The notes: generated from the letters alone by a model not told the origin. Shown: positions 26,864 to 35,627, counted from the stretch's first letter. The stretch is 64,000 bases of DNA from Pricia antarctica (GCF_900101815.1 NZ_FNAO01000002.1:62001-126000), one strand, 5' to 3'. Made by a program: numbers and translations.

Positions 26864-26913
26864 ATAAACTCATAAACCATCTGCCGTTAGGCAGACCTAT
26901 AAACTCATAAACT
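26864..26913 (+). repeat. Repeat R4: right arm beside the four-helix-bundle gene
   Basis: ATAAACTCATAAACC (26864-26878), a TCTGCC-gtta-GGCAGA hairpin (26880-26895) and a second CTATAAACTCATAAACT (26897-26913) follow each other. The repeat runs exactly into the TolC stop codon (26912-26914). Confidence 0.7.
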
Positions 26914-28255
26914 ATTCTTCATTCAAAATAACCTCTAAACCGGTTTTCTTGTTAATGACCTCTACCATCGACTGCAAATAACCTTGCTGGGCGTCGTACA
27001 ATTGGGTCTGGGCCTGTCGAAGGTCAAAGCTCGTGGCGAGGCCCTCGAAATATTTGATCTGGTTCTTTTTTTCTATCCGTTCGGCCAGCGTAAGGTTTTG
27101 CTTGGCCGTTTCATATTGCTCGATCGCCAGAATATATTCGCTTTTCGACTGATCCAGCTGCAAGCGTATCTGTTCTTCGGCTTCGGTAAGCTGCGTTTTC
27201 GCCTTTTCGAGGGCAATTTTGGCCCGTGAGGTAGTTGCGCTTCTACCCAAAGAACTAAAAATAGGGATGCTCAGGTCAAAACCCAATACCGATGAATCGA
27301 ACCACTTTTGATCGCTATTGAAAAAGTTAAAGGTATCGGCGTAGGCTGAACTACCGTAATTAACAAATGCGTTCAAGGTCGGCAAGGCCCTGCTTTTGGC
27401 CTGTTTCCATTCGTAGAAACGTTGTTCGTTCAGATTCAGTGCCAGCTTGTAGTCGACATTGTTTTCTAAATTGAACTCGGTTTCCATGAGGCCGAGGTCA
27501 ATCTGTTTTTGGGCAAGGGCATCGAGATCCTCTTCCAACTTAGTAGGCGCGTCGATAGCTATCCCCATGTTCAGGTTGAGCATTTGAAGCGTAATATCTT
27601 GTAAACGAATGGCATTTTTTAATTGGTTTTCTATGGATGATTTGGTAATTTGAAGTTGATCTACGCTTTCTTCGTCACCAAGGCCGTTTTCGTAAATCTT
27701 TTGGGTCTCGTAAAGATTTTTTTCAAGTGTTTCGAGGTTTTTTTCAAAGATGGATACACTTTCCCGAGCCAAAAGAACGTTTCCGTAGGCTTCGGTCACC
27801 GCCTTGCGGATGTCGAGCTGGGTCTTTTCCTTATTATTGGCACTATAGCTCAAAAAAGCCTTTGTGGCCTGTACGCCCACGATGTACGTGCCGTCGAACA
27901 GCTTTTGACGTAAGGTCGCCGTAGCGGTTGCTTGATGGGCCTGCCCAAAGACTATAGGAATGAAGGTGCCCGGTTCGCCTCCGCCAAATTCTGCGGGAAT
28001 TAAGGATACCGGCTGCTTCAATTGATTCTGATAGCTGACATCGCCGGTAATCTGTGGCAAGCCCGTGGCGATGACTTCCCATTTTTGCTTTCGGGCGTCA
28101 ATAAGGTCGCGATCCGCATTGATGGCACTGTAATTGTTTTCGAGCGCAAAGGCAATGGCCTCTTCCAAAGTGAAACTATAGGTTTGCAAGGTATCTTGCG
28201 AAAATGCTACGGTCAAAATGAACAAGGAGAAAAAAGTCAAAAAATAGGTTCGCAT
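26912..28255 (-). CDS. TolC-family outer-membrane efflux channel
   Basis: The product forms the outer-membrane exit duct of the RND system. It has 447 residues, a signal peptide ending VAFSQ, and the twofold repeat of long coiled-coil helices typical of OMF proteins (e.g. ALEKAKTQLTEAEEQIRLQLDQ). Its ATG at 28255 directly abuts the TAA of the upstream tetR gene (no bases between), so the two are translationally coupled. Only the last two codons are touched by repeat R4. Confidence 0.93.
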   Translation of the reverse strand: MRTYFLTFFSLFILTVAFSQDTLQTYSFTLEEAIAFALENNYSAINADRDLIDARKQKWEVIATGLPQITGDVSYQNQLKQPVSLIPAEFGGGEPGTFIPIVFGQAHQATATATLRQKLFDGTYIVGVQATKAFLSYSANNKEKTQLDIRKAVTEAYGNVLLARESVSIFEKNLETLEKNLYETQKIYENGLGDEESVDQLQITKSSIENQLKNAIRLQDITLQMLNLNMGIAIDAPTKLEEDLDALAQKQIDLGLMETEFNLENNVDYKLALNLNEQRFYEWKQAKSRALPTLNAFVNYGSSAYADTFNFFNSDQKWFDSSVLGFDLSIPIFSSLGRSATTSRAKIALEKAKTQLTEAEEQIRLQLDQSKSEYILAIEQYETAKQNLTLAERIEKKNQIKYFEGLATSFDLRQAQTQLYDAQQGYLQSMVEVINKKTGLEVILNEE

Positions 28256-28861
28256 TTATTGGTAGTTTGAGTTGATAATGGTATTTAAAATTTTTCTTCC
28301 TTTCGGGGTGACGATGCCGCGAAGGTGATATTCCAGATATTCGGCCATTAGGGTGGCAACTGGAAATTTGTGCATGGGAAATAATTTTTGGTTCTTAATA
28401 CTGGTGACCCCGGAAAAGTAAATACGCGAAATAAAATCGATTTGGATGTTCTCGCGATAGATGCCTTGATCAATTCCTCTTTGCAGGTTTTCTTCGATAC
28501 ATTCCTCCATTAATTCGAACTGTCCAGAATGCATCTTATCATATATTTTAGGATAGTATTTCTGTAATTGGTGCTGGGGCGATGATTTTTCATTTTTAAG
28601 ATTTAACATCACGAATTTCTTGATTTCGTAAAGCTCCTCAATCGGATTTTTATGCAATTCCCGAATTTGCCCAATGCCCGTTGAAATCGTACAAACAAGT
28701 TTTGAAGTCGTCTCCTCAACCAATTTGGTCTTGTTTTTAAAGTATGAGTATATGGTCTTTTTTGAAATGCCCATTTCATGGGCTAAATCGTCCATAGTTA
28801 CGCTTTTGAACCCGAGGTCCAAAAACAGTTCTGTTGCCTTATCTAAAATCTTTTCTTTCAT
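28256..28861 (-). CDS. TetR/AcrR-family repressor of the efflux operon
   Basis: The 201-residue protein has a TetR helix-turn-helix at residues 1-47 (FLDLGFKSVTMDDLAHEMGISKKTIYSYFKNK), followed by a ligand-binding helical domain with no sequence I recognise. It is the first gene of the efflux operon and directly coupled to tolC. A palindrome overlapping its promoter (28885-28912) is the likely operator, so it probably represses its own operon until a drug or metabolite binds. Confidence 0.93.
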   Translation of the reverse strand: MKEKILDKATELFLDLGFKSVTMDDLAHEMGISKKTIYSYFKNKTKLVEETTSKLVCTISTGIGQIRELHKNPIEELYEIKKFVMLNLKNEKSSPQHQLQKYYPKIYDKMHSGQFELMEECIEENLQRGIDQGIYRENIQIDFISRIYFSGVTSIKNQKLFPMHKFPVATLMAEYLEYHLRGIVTPKGRKILNTIINSNYQ

Positions 28862-28871
28862 AAATCGAGCG

Positions 28872-28879
28872 CAAAGATA
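28872..28879 (-). promoter_or_regulatory. -7 box of the efflux operon promoter
   Basis: The minus strand reads TATCTTTG (TAnnTTTG), 11 bases before the TetR ATG. The palindrome at 28885-28912 covers the place where the -33 element would lie. Confidence 0.5.
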
Positions 28880-28884
28880 AGTAA

Positions 28885-28912
28885 GGAAACTTTAAAAACT
28901 AAATAAGTTTCC
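28885..28912. promoter_or_regulatory. Probable TetR operator palindrome
   Basis: GGAAACTT (28885-28892) and AAGTTTCC (28905-28912) are perfect inverted 8-mers with a 12-base A/T-rich centre. It lies directly upstream of the -7 box, ideal for blocking RNA polymerase. Binding by the adjacent TetR protein is inference. Confidence 0.6.
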
Positions 28913-29080
28913 AAAGTTTTACAATTTTTTAACATTGTATATGTATTGAGGATATCGTTTTTCATTGTGCGCTCTTGCCGCATCGGATTTATAGGCCGTT
29001 TCCCCTTCTTCTTCGCAAAAAGTATCGCATTTCATGTATCAGGAAATGGAAAACGAGAACGCTGTCTTACAAATAGGATG

Positions 29081-29088
29081 TATTTTTG
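29081..29088 (+). promoter_or_regulatory. Putative -7 box before the polyprenyl synthase gene
   Basis: TATTTTTG matches TAnnTTTG and lies 25 bases before the ATG at 29114. No -33 TTG is seen at the expected distance. Confidence 0.35.
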
Positions 29089-29113
29089 AATAAAATTTCC
29101 AAACAGACGCTGA

Positions 29114-30088
29114 ATGCATTCCATCGACTTCTACCGCACCGCTTTTATTTCCTATTTGGAAGAAAACACTCAGGCCAGGGAACCCCGTAACCTATACGAG
29201 CCCATAGCCTATATTTTGGGCCTTGGCGGTAAGCGCTTGAGGCCCGTACTCACATTGATGGCTACTGAGATTTTCGATGCGAATCATAAACAGGCCCTGA
29301 ATGCGGCCCTTGCCATCGAAGTCTTCCACAATTTTTCATTGATTCATGACGATATTATGGATGCCGCACCCCTTCGAAGAGGCAAAACTACGGTACATGA
29401 AAAGTGGGATGTGAATACGGGAATTTTATCTGGGGATGCCATGTTGATCACCGCGTACCAACTCTTTGAAAATTATGAACCGAAAAAGTTCCGTAACCTG
29501 GCCCAATTGTTCAGCACTACGGCCCTACAGGTCTGTGAAGGCCAGCAATACGATATCGATTTTGAGAATCGAGACGATGTCATCTTACCCGAATACCTGA
29601 AGATGATAGAATACAAGACAGCGGTCTTGGTTGCGGCGGCCTTAAAAATGGGAGGTATCATTGCAGGTGCTTCCATTCAGGATCAGAACAAAATCTATGA
29701 TTTCGGGCTGCATCTGGGCATCGCTTTTCAATTGCAGGACGATTATCTCGATGCCTTCGGTGACCCTAAAACCTTTGGAAAGCAAGTGGGGGGCGATATC
29801 ATCGAGAATAAAAAGACCGTTTTATACCTGAACGTCTTAAAAAAGGGAACTACGATACAGCGAAAAGAGCTACTCGACATGTATTCCATACGGCCTAAAG
29901 ACCCATCGGCAAAAATAGAGACCATCAAGGGGATATTTTTGGAAAGCGGCGCGGCGCAAAATACCCTAACGGCCATTGCCGAATATACCGAAAAAGCATT
30001 TGATGTTTTGGAGGAGCTACATATTGCTAACGATAAAAAGGAAGTGTTACGGAGTTTTGGAGCGCAGTTGATGAGGCGGGAGGTTTAA
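29114..30088 (+). CDS. Polyprenyl diphosphate synthase (trans-isoprenyl chain elongation)
   Basis: The enzyme condenses isopentenyl diphosphate units onto an allylic primer. In 324 residues it shows the first aspartate-rich motif DDIMD at 79-83, with RRGKTTVH after it, and the second motif QLQDDYLDAFGD at about 207-218 (D209, D210, D213). The GGKRLRP segment (38-44) binds the diphosphate. Chain length cannot be fixed by eye; candidates are farnesyl/geranylgeranyl diphosphate or the C30 chain of menaquinone-6. It uses the products of the MEP pathway, begun by dxs in this window. Confidence 0.9.
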   Translation: MHSIDFYRTAFISYLEENTQAREPRNLYEPIAYILGLGGKRLRPVLTLMATEIFDANHKQALNAALAIEVFHNFSLIHDDIMDAAPLRRGKTTVHEKWDVNTGILSGDAMLITAYQLFENYEPKKFRNLAQLFSTTALQVCEGQQYDIDFENRDDVILPEYLKMIEYKTAVLVAAALKMGGIIAGASIQDQNKIYDFGLHLGIAFQLQDDYLDAFGDPKTFGKQVGGDIIENKKTVLYLNVLKKGTTIQRKELLDMYSIRPKDPSAKIETIKGIFLESGAAQNTLTAIAEYTEKAFDVLEELHIANDKKEVLRSFGAQLMRREV

Positions 30089-30233
30089 CTAAAAATCAGT
30101 TTAAGCATCCTAGAGTTTTGACGCAAGCTTTACAATACTCCCCATATTTAAATAAAAGACTTTACTGTCATACAAAACATGAAAAAGCTGCTCATCCACA
30201 AAATCATCGGCCTTTTACCGCGCTGGATGCCTT

Positions 30234-30335
30234 GGTGTCAAATTCATCGACAGCACCACCATAGCCCGGTACCTCTCCATGTTCGACTGGGCAAAGTTCC
30301 GGACAACAGTGGTAGCAATGGTAAAAAAAATGCGC
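30234..30335 (+). pseudogene. Remnant of an IS4-family transposase
   Basis: In one frame 30234-30335 reads GVKFIDSTTIARYLSMFDWA followed by KFRTTVVAMVKK. This matches the first catalytic segment of Bacteroidota IS4-type DDE transposases, where DSTTISLCLSLFDWAKY is followed by K-T-KGA. The D of DST would be the first catalytic aspartate. Neither the N-terminus nor the later D and E segments are present, and the frame upstream is broken, so it is a short fragment left in the 260-base gap between the polyprenyl synthase gene and ahcY. Confidence 0.6.
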
Positions 30336-30348
30336 TTTTTTCTAGTCT

Positions 30349-31665
30349 CTAATACCTATAATACTCGGGCTTGAAAGGTCCCTTAACCTCTACACCTATA
30401 TACTCCGCCTGATCGGGCTTCAATTCGGTCAGTTCCGCATCTAGACGTGATAAGTGCAATTCCGCTACTTTTTCGTCCAAATGCTTGGGCAACATGTAGA
30501 CTTCGTTGTTGTATTTGTCGCTGTTCTTCCAAAGTTCCATTTGCGCCAAGGTCTGGTTCGTAAACGAGTTGCTCATTACAAAACTCGGGTGGCCGGTAGC
30601 ACAGCCCAAATTGACCAAACGGCCTTCGGCGAGTACGATAATGTCTTTTCCGTCGATGGTGTACTTGTCTACCTGAGGTTTAATTTCATCTTTAGTATCG
30701 CCATAGTTTCCGTTCAACCAAGCCATATCGATCTCGTTGTCGAAGTGACCGATATTACAAACGATGACCTTGTCTTTCATCGCCTTGAAATGTTCTGGGC
30801 GGATGATATCCTTGTTTCCTGTAGTTGTAATCACGATATCAGCCTTACCGACAACGTTTTCCAATTTTTTCACTTCAAATCCGTCCATACAGGCCTGCAG
30901 GGCACAGATGGGATCGATTTCGGTAACGGTTATGATGGCACCGGCGCCTTTAAAGGAAGCTGCGGTACCTTTTCCGACATCGCCGTAGCCACAAACCACT
31001 ACTTTTTTTCCGGCGAGCATGGTATCGGTCGCACGACGGATGGCATCAACGGCACTTTCGCGACATCCGTATTTATTATCGAACTTCGATTTGGTGACGG
31101 AATCGTTCACATTGATGGCCGGCATCGGTAAGGTTCCTTTTTTTACGCGTTCGTATAGACGGTGTACGCCCGTAGTGGTTTCTTCGGAAAGTCCTTTAAT
31201 GGCTTCTGCCAGTTCGGGGTAATCATCCAAGACCATATTGGTAAGATCCCCACCGTCATCCAAAATCATATTTAAGGGTTCGCGTTCTTTCCCAAAGAAC
31301 AAGGTCTGCTCGATACACCAGTTGAATTCCTTCTCGTTCATACCCTTCCAGGCATAAACAGGAATACCCGCTGCGGCAATGGCGGCAGCGGCGTGGTCTT
31401 GTGTAGAAAAGATGTTGCACGAGCTCCAGGTTACATCAGCACCAAGTGCGACCAAAGTTTCGATAAGTACGGCAGTTTGGATCGTCATGTGAAGGCATCC
31501 GGCAATTCGCGCGCCCTTCAAGGGTTGCTCGTTTCCATACTCTTCGCGAAGGGACATCAAGCCCGGCATTTCGGCCTCGGCCAATTCGATTTCCTTTCTC
31601 CCCCAGTCCGCCAAGGCGATATCCTTTACTTTATAAGGTACAAATGCAACAGTTTTGGTTTCCAT
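30349..31665 (-). CDS. ahcY: Adenosylhomocysteinase
   Basis: The NAD-dependent enzyme hydrolyses S-adenosylhomocysteine to adenosine and homocysteine, keeping methylation reactions running. The 438-residue protein has the substrate-domain segments [13 protein letters not shown] and [15 protein letters not shown], the NAD-binding [12 protein letters not shown] loop, and the C-terminal [10 protein letters not shown] and [12 protein letters not shown] 31665 matches the family start ([15 protein letters not shown]); an in-frame start at 31764 would add a hydrophobic extension overlapping the divergent gene. Confidence 0.96.
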   Translation of the reverse strand: METKTVAFVPYKVKDIALADWGRKEIELAEAEMPGLMSLREEYGNEQPLKGARIAGCLHMTIQTAVLIETLVALGADVTWSSCNIFSTQDHAAAAIAAAGIPVYAWKGMNEKEFNWCIEQTLFFGKEREPLNMILDDGGDLTNMVLDDYPELAEAIKGLSEETTTGVHRLYERVKKGTLPMPAINVNDSVTKSKFDNKYGCRESAVDAIRRATDTMLAGKKVVVCGYGDVGKGTAASFKGAGAIITVTEIDPICALQACMDGFEVKKLENVVGKADIVITTTGNKDIIRPEHFKAMKDKVIVCNIGHFDNEIDMAWLNGNYGDTKDEIKPQVDKYTIDGKDIIVLAEGRLVNLGCATGHPSFVMSNSFTNQTLAQMELWKNSDKYNNEVYMLPKHLDEKVAELHLSRLDAELTELKPDQAEYIGVEVKGPFKPEYYRY

Positions 31666-31734
31666 CTTCTTTTTATTTTTTACTTTCGTTACTATCCATA
31701 TAAAAGGACTGTTTTGAAACAATCCGGAAGTCGC

Positions 31735-31742
31735 CAAAGTTA
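31735..31742 (-). promoter_or_regulatory. Putative -7 box of the ahcY promoter
   Basis: The minus strand reads TAACTTTG (TAnnTTTG), 70 bases before the ATG at 31665. This places transcription start downstream of the 31764 in-frame start, supporting the shorter protein. Confidence 0.4.
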
Positions 31743-31762
31743 AGAAAATCGCATATAATCTC

Positions 31763-32401
31763 ATGCCTCTTTACAATACATTAACGGTAAACCCTTCGAT
31801 CAAGGCCTATCTATGGCAGGTGACGGAATCCGAGGCCGAACTTTCAGAAGAAATTGCCTTGACACCGCATTGCCAAAACCGGATGGACGGGATGAAATCG
31901 GAATTGCACCGTAGGGCGTTTTTGAGCATCCGACATTTGATGGCCGAAGCCGGCTATGTCGATAAAGACCTCTATTATGACGAGGTTGGGAAACCACATT
32001 TAAAGGATGGGAATAAAATTTCCATTACCCACTCGAACCATTTCACAGGGATAATTGTCAGTTCGAAAGAGGAAGTCGGTATCGACATCGAGATGCAGCG
32101 GGAAAAGATTCTCCGTATTGCCCATAAATTTACGCCCATCGAAGAATACAGTACCATTGCGAATAGGGATGCCCTAATCCGAAAACTGACCATCGTTTGG
32201 GGCGCCAAGGAAGCCCTGTATAAAATTTACGCCGAACCCGGACTCAGTTTTATACACCATATTGATGTAAAGGATTTTTCTTTTGAGGATGACCGCACCA
32301 CCGCAGGTATACTATATAAAGGAAAGGAGTCTTTCTACGAGATCGAATTTTTTGAGTTCGAAGGCTTTACTTGTGTCTATGCCGTTCAGAGTTCAGAATG
32401 A
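31763..32401 (+). CDS. 4'-Phosphopantetheinyl transferase superfamily protein
   Basis: These enzymes move the phosphopantetheine arm of CoA onto acyl- or peptidyl-carrier proteins. The 212-residue protein has the Sfp-type motifs GIDIE at 106-110 (magnesium ligands) and WGAKEALYK at 146-154. [15 protein letters not shown] marks the upstream conserved segment. It is divergent from ahcY and 32 bases ahead of the thiamine-binding gene, so it could be the first gene of that operon. No natural-product synthase lies nearby, so its target is unknown. Confidence 0.9.
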   Translation: MPLYNTLTVNPSIKAYLWQVTESEAELSEEIALTPHCQNRMDGMKSELHRRAFLSIRHLMAEAGYVDKDLYYDEVGKPHLKDGNKISITHSNHFTGIIVSSKEEVGIDIEMQREKILRIAHKFTPIEEYSTIANRDALIRKLTIVWGAKEALYKIYAEPGLSFIHHIDVKDFSFEDDRTTAGILYKGKESFYEIEFFEFEGFTCVYAVQSSE

Positions 32402-32433
32402 TGAGTTTTTGCTAAATCCCAAACCCCCAAAAA

Positions 32434-32694
32434 ATGAATATTTCCGTAGAACTGACCTTCTCTCCTTTACAAGACGATTTCGAAGAACATATCATAGGTT
32501 TTATCAAAAAGCTTCGCACCTCGGGTCTCACGGTTTTGGAAAACCCATTGAGTACCCAAGTCTATGGCGAGTACGATTCGGTGATGCAGGTACTGAACAC
32601 AGAAATCAAAACGGCTTTTGAATTAATGGAAAAGGGCTTGCTCTATCTAAAAATCGTAAAATCGGACCGCAGCGCATATGAGCCCCATTTTTGA
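32434..32694 (+). CDS. Thiamine-binding protein (MTH1187/YqgV family)
   Basis: The 86-residue protein resembles the small ferredoxin-like family that binds thiamine or its precursors. Marks are the N-terminal strand MNISVELTFSPL and the segment VYGEYDSVMQVL, which matches the family's VYGEYD motif. It is cytoplasmic, with no signal. Its last 17 bases overlap the PnuC gene, so the two are translationally coupled, which suggests that the PnuC protein here carries thiamine rather than nicotinamide riboside. Ligand identity is inference. Confidence 0.75.
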   Translation: MNISVELTFSPLQDDFEEHIIGFIKKLRTSGLTVLENPLSTQVYGEYDSVMQVLNTEIKTAFELMEKGLLYLKIVKSDRSAYEPHF

Positions 32695-33316
32695 TTGGAT
32701 ATTTGCGCAGTACGAAGGTATGCCTACCCATTTAGTGGTATTGGAAATCATTGCGGTGGTCTTCGGCTTTTTGAGCGTCTGGTATTCCAAACAGGAGAAC
32801 ATCCTAGTTTTTCCGACCGGTATTATCAGTACGGCCATCTTTGTATACATCCTTTTGGTATTCGGGCTGTTGGGCGACATGCTTATCAATGCCTATTATT
32901 TTGCTATGAGCATCTACGGCTGGTATGTGTGGACACGTAAGGTCGATGACACTCATTTTATCCCCATTACGGAAACTACATCCAAAGAAAACAAACAATC
33001 CCTAATCCTATTTATAAGCACTGTTGTCTTTGTCTGCGCAATATACCTATTTTTCGAAAAGTTCAATAGCTGGACGGCCTATGTCGATACCTTGACTACG
33101 GCCCTCTTTTTTGTAGGCATGTGGCTGATGGCCAAAAAGAAACTGGAGAATTGGGTGTATTGGATTATCGGCGATATTATATCCGTTCCCTTATATTGGT
33201 ATAAAGGACTTATATTTACTTCGCTGCAATACTTTTTGTTCACTATTGTTGCCGTCTACGGATATATTGCATGGAAGAAAAGCTTAAACAAAAGTCCTCA
33301 AACATTATTAAGATAG
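32678..33316 (+). CDS. PnuC-family vitamin transporter (thiamine PnuT or nicotinamide riboside PnuC)
   Basis: The product is an inner-membrane facilitator of 212 residues with about seven hydrophobic helices. The segment NAYYFAMSIYGWYVWTRK contains the YGWYVW motif characteristic of PnuC proteins. PnuC imports nicotinamide riboside; the PnuT branch, found in Bacteroidota, imports thiamine. It overlaps the thiamine-binding gene (17 bases) and the kinase gene (46 bases), as expected for transport coupled to phosphorylation that traps the vitamin. Confidence 0.88.
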   Translation: MSPIFDWIFAQYEGMPTHLVVLEIIAVVFGFLSVWYSKQENILVFPTGIISTAIFVYILLVFGLLGDMLINAYYFAMSIYGWYVWTRKVDDTHFIPITETTSKENKQSLILFISTVVFVCAIYLFFEKFNSWTAYVDTLTTALFFVGMWLMAKKKLENWVYWIIGDIISVPLYWYKGLIFTSLQYFLFTIVAVYGYIAWKKSLNKSPQTLLR

Positions 33317-33837
33317 TGCTTTTTGGTCCGGAATCCACAGGAAAGACCACCCTTTCGGAACAGCTCGCCCGCCACTATAACACGGTTTGGGTGCCCGAAT
33401 ATGCCAGGGAATACCTCCAGAAAAAATGGAACGACGAGCGCAAGACCTGTGAACCCCAAGATTTGTTGCCCATTGCCTTAGGTCAGATGCGGTTGGAAAA
33501 CGAATTGACCGAAAAAGCAACGCGAATTCTCATCTGCGATACCGATTTGCTCGAAACCAAAGTATATTCCGAAGCCTATTACGTAGGCCATTGCGACCCC
33601 TTACTGGAAAAGTATGCGCTTCAAAATACGTATGACCTTTACCTATTGACGTACATTGACATGCCTTGGGAAGGTGACGATTTAAGGGATAAACCCAATG
33701 AACGGGAAAAGATGTTTGCCTATTTCAAGAAAACCTTGGAAAAACATGACCGAAATTTTGTTATATTGAGAGGCGATAAAAAAACAAGGTTGGCGACCGC
33801 GATTTTTGAAATCGATAAACTGATACCTAAATTATGA
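33271..33837 (+). CDS. NadR-like P-loop ATPase/kinase (vitamin kinase candidate)
   Basis: The 188-residue protein is the stand-alone equivalent of the C-terminal ribosylnicotinamide-kinase domain of NadR. The P-loop GPESTGKT lies at residues 19-26, VPEYAREYL follows, and DLLETKVYSE plus the LID-like RDKPNEREKMF are typical. Known NadR domains phosphorylate nicotinamide riboside; in this context thiamine is a competing possibility. It overlaps PnuC by 46 bases and shares ATGA with the DUF4301 gene, so the four genes form one translationally coupled set. Confidence 0.85.
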   Translation: MEEKLKQKSSNIIKIVLFGPESTGKTTLSEQLARHYNTVWVPEYAREYLQKKWNDERKTCEPQDLLPIALGQMRLENELTEKATRILICDTDLLETKVYSEAYYVGHCDPLLEKYALQNTYDLYLLTYIDMPWEGDDLRDKPNEREKMFAYFKKTLEKHDRNFVILRGDKKTRLATAIFEIDKLIPKL

Positions 33838-35372
33838 CACTGACAAAAAACGATTTAGAACTACTATCCAAAAAAGGAATTTCCGAAAGAAAGGTAAACG
33901 AGCAGATCGAGACTTTTAAAGAAGGCATTCCCTTTGTACAACTTGAAAAGGCCGTTACGGTTGGCGAGGGCATCTTGAAATTTGATGCCGAAGAAGAAAA
34001 ACGTTTGATAGAACGGTTCGACAAGGCCCAAAATACAATGGAATTGCTGAAGTTCGTCCCGGCATCGGGGGCTGCCTCGCGTATGTTCAAGGCATTGTTC
34101 AATTTTTTGGATGCCTACGATCCGTCCGAAGAAAGTTTGGACGATTATGTAGAACGGACCGGCGATACCGAAATACAAACGTTTTGCGAAGGACTAACCG
34201 ATTTTCCCTTTTACAAAATGGTTCAAAATCGCATTTCCGGAAAGGCATCCTCCAAAGACGAGGAAGTATATCTGTTCGTAAAGGAAATGATGTCGGAGGA
34301 TGCCCTGAACTACGGATTCTATCCAAAGGGACTTTTGCCTTTCCACAATTATGGCGACCATACCGCCACACCTTTTGAAGAACATTTAAAGGAGGCTTCA
34401 GTCTATGCCAAAACTGACGATACCGCAAAACTGCATTTCACCATTTCAGAACAGCACGGTGATATGTTCAACCAAGAATTTTCGAATTGTAAGGATAGGG
34501 TTTCTTCAGAGAGCCAGACTTCGTTCGACGTCAGCTATTCGTATCAAAAACCATCGACCGATACTATCGCGGTAGCTATGGACAACGAACCCTTTCGCAC
34601 AGACGATGGCAGTATTTTGTTCAGGCCAGGGGGCCACGGAGCACTTATCGAGAACCTGAACGATCAAGATGCCGATATTGTCTTTATAAAAAATATTGAC
34701 AACGTAACCGTACCGAGGTTTGCCGGGGATGTTGTAGATAGCAAAAAAGTATTGGCCGGTGTATTACTTAAAGTGCAAGCAAAGGCTTTTGAATATGCTA
34801 GACTATTGATGGACGGAAATTTGACGGCGGGGCAACTGGACGAAATTAAAAGTTTTTTGGAAAATGAACTCAACGGACGCCTCTCCAATAAATTTGCCAG
34901 TTTCAATATCGGACAGCAAATCGATATCTTGAAGGATAAAGTAAACAGGCCCATCCGTATTTGTGGTATGGTAAAGAATGAAGGCGAACCCGGAGGGGGG
35001 CCTTTTTGGATTAAAGACCAAAAGGGCAACGTATCGTTACAGATCATCGAATCGGCCCAAATAGATATGGATAATGCAGATCAGGCCGATATCCTTAAAA
35101 ATGCAACACATTTTAATCCCGTTGATCTGGTCTGCGGTATTAAAAATTATAAAGGCGAAAAGTACGACCTGATGAATTTTGTAGATACAAAACAAGGTTT
35201 CATTACCGGAAAGACAAAAGACGGCAGGGAGCTAAAGGCCCTAGAGCTTCCCGGACTCTGGAACGGTGCGATGGCCTACTGGAATACCATTTTTGTAGAG
35301 GTGCCCTTGCAGACCTTTAGTCCCGTTAAAACCGTGAACGATCTCTTGAAACCTGCACATCAAGTCCAATAA
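33834..35372 (+). CDS. DUF4301 protein, nucleotidyltransferase-like
   Basis: I recognise this 512-residue protein as DUF4301, a family of unknown function in Bacteroidota. Three segments recall UDP-sugar pyrophosphorylases (UDPGP/NTP-transferase fold): VPASGAASRMFK (75-86) in place of the nucleotide-binding G-x-G-TRM loop, PKGLLPF (164-170) in place of PK-LLP, and GGHGALIENLNDQDADIVFI then KNIDNV (266-291), which parallels the G-G---AL ... VSNIDNL segment. This is my inference. Its ATG shares ATGA with the kinase stop, so it probably acts in the same vitamin pathway. A very strong terminator follows. Confidence 0.8.
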   Translation: MTLTKNDLELLSKKGISERKVNEQIETFKEGIPFVQLEKAVTVGEGILKFDAEEEKRLIERFDKAQNTMELLKFVPASGAASRMFKALFNFLDAYDPSEESLDDYVERTGDTEIQTFCEGLTDFPFYKMVQNRISGKASSKDEEVYLFVKEMMSEDALNYGFYPKGLLPFHNYGDHTATPFEEHLKEASVYAKTDDTAKLHFTISEQHGDMFNQEFSNCKDRVSSESQTSFDVSYSYQKPSTDTIAVAMDNEPFRTDDGSILFRPGGHGALIENLNDQDADIVFIKNIDNVTVPRFAGDVVDSKKVLAGVLLKVQAKAFEYARLLMDGNLTAGQLDEIKSFLENELNGRLSNKFASFNIGQQIDILKDKVNRPIRICGMVKNEGEPGGGPFWIKDQKGNVSLQIIESAQIDMDNADQADILKNATHFNPVDLVCGIKNYKGEKYDLMNFVDTKQGFITGKTKDGRELKALELPGLWNGAMAYWNTIFVEVPLQTFSPVKTVNDLLKPAHQVQ

Positions 35373-35402
35373 TTTGGGGCGTACTACATAAAAAGGCTGC
35401 TC

Positions 35403-35446
35403 AACCGAAAAAAGTGTGTAAATCTTACACACTTTTTTCGGTTTTT
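35403..35446 (+). terminator. Strong terminator after the DUF4301 operon
   Basis: A perfect 19-bp stem joins 35403-35421 (AACCGAAAAAAGTGTGTAA) and 35425-35443 around ATC, with more T after it. The A- and T-rich arms make it work in both directions. Confidence 0.8.
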
Positions 35447-35627
35447 ACACACTGATACACATGCCTCTATTAATTTGAATATTAATAAGTATTTGATTAA
35501 CAGTATCTTAGTTCGATATCTAGTGTTAATTCACGATTGGCACTATTTTTCCTTTATACTAAGAGAATATCAAAACAACTGATACTCAAAACAAATAAAT
35601 AGAATTTTTAATTTAAACACAAACAAG

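Noticed and set aside
30179-30352. 57-residue frame starting MKKLLIHKIIGLL
   Set aside because: A different frame in the same place gives a clear transposase segment; this frame has no such similarity and runs into the ahcY stop region.
30454-31131. 225-residue frame opposite ahcY
   Set aside because: It is antisense to a confidently identified gene and has no family features.
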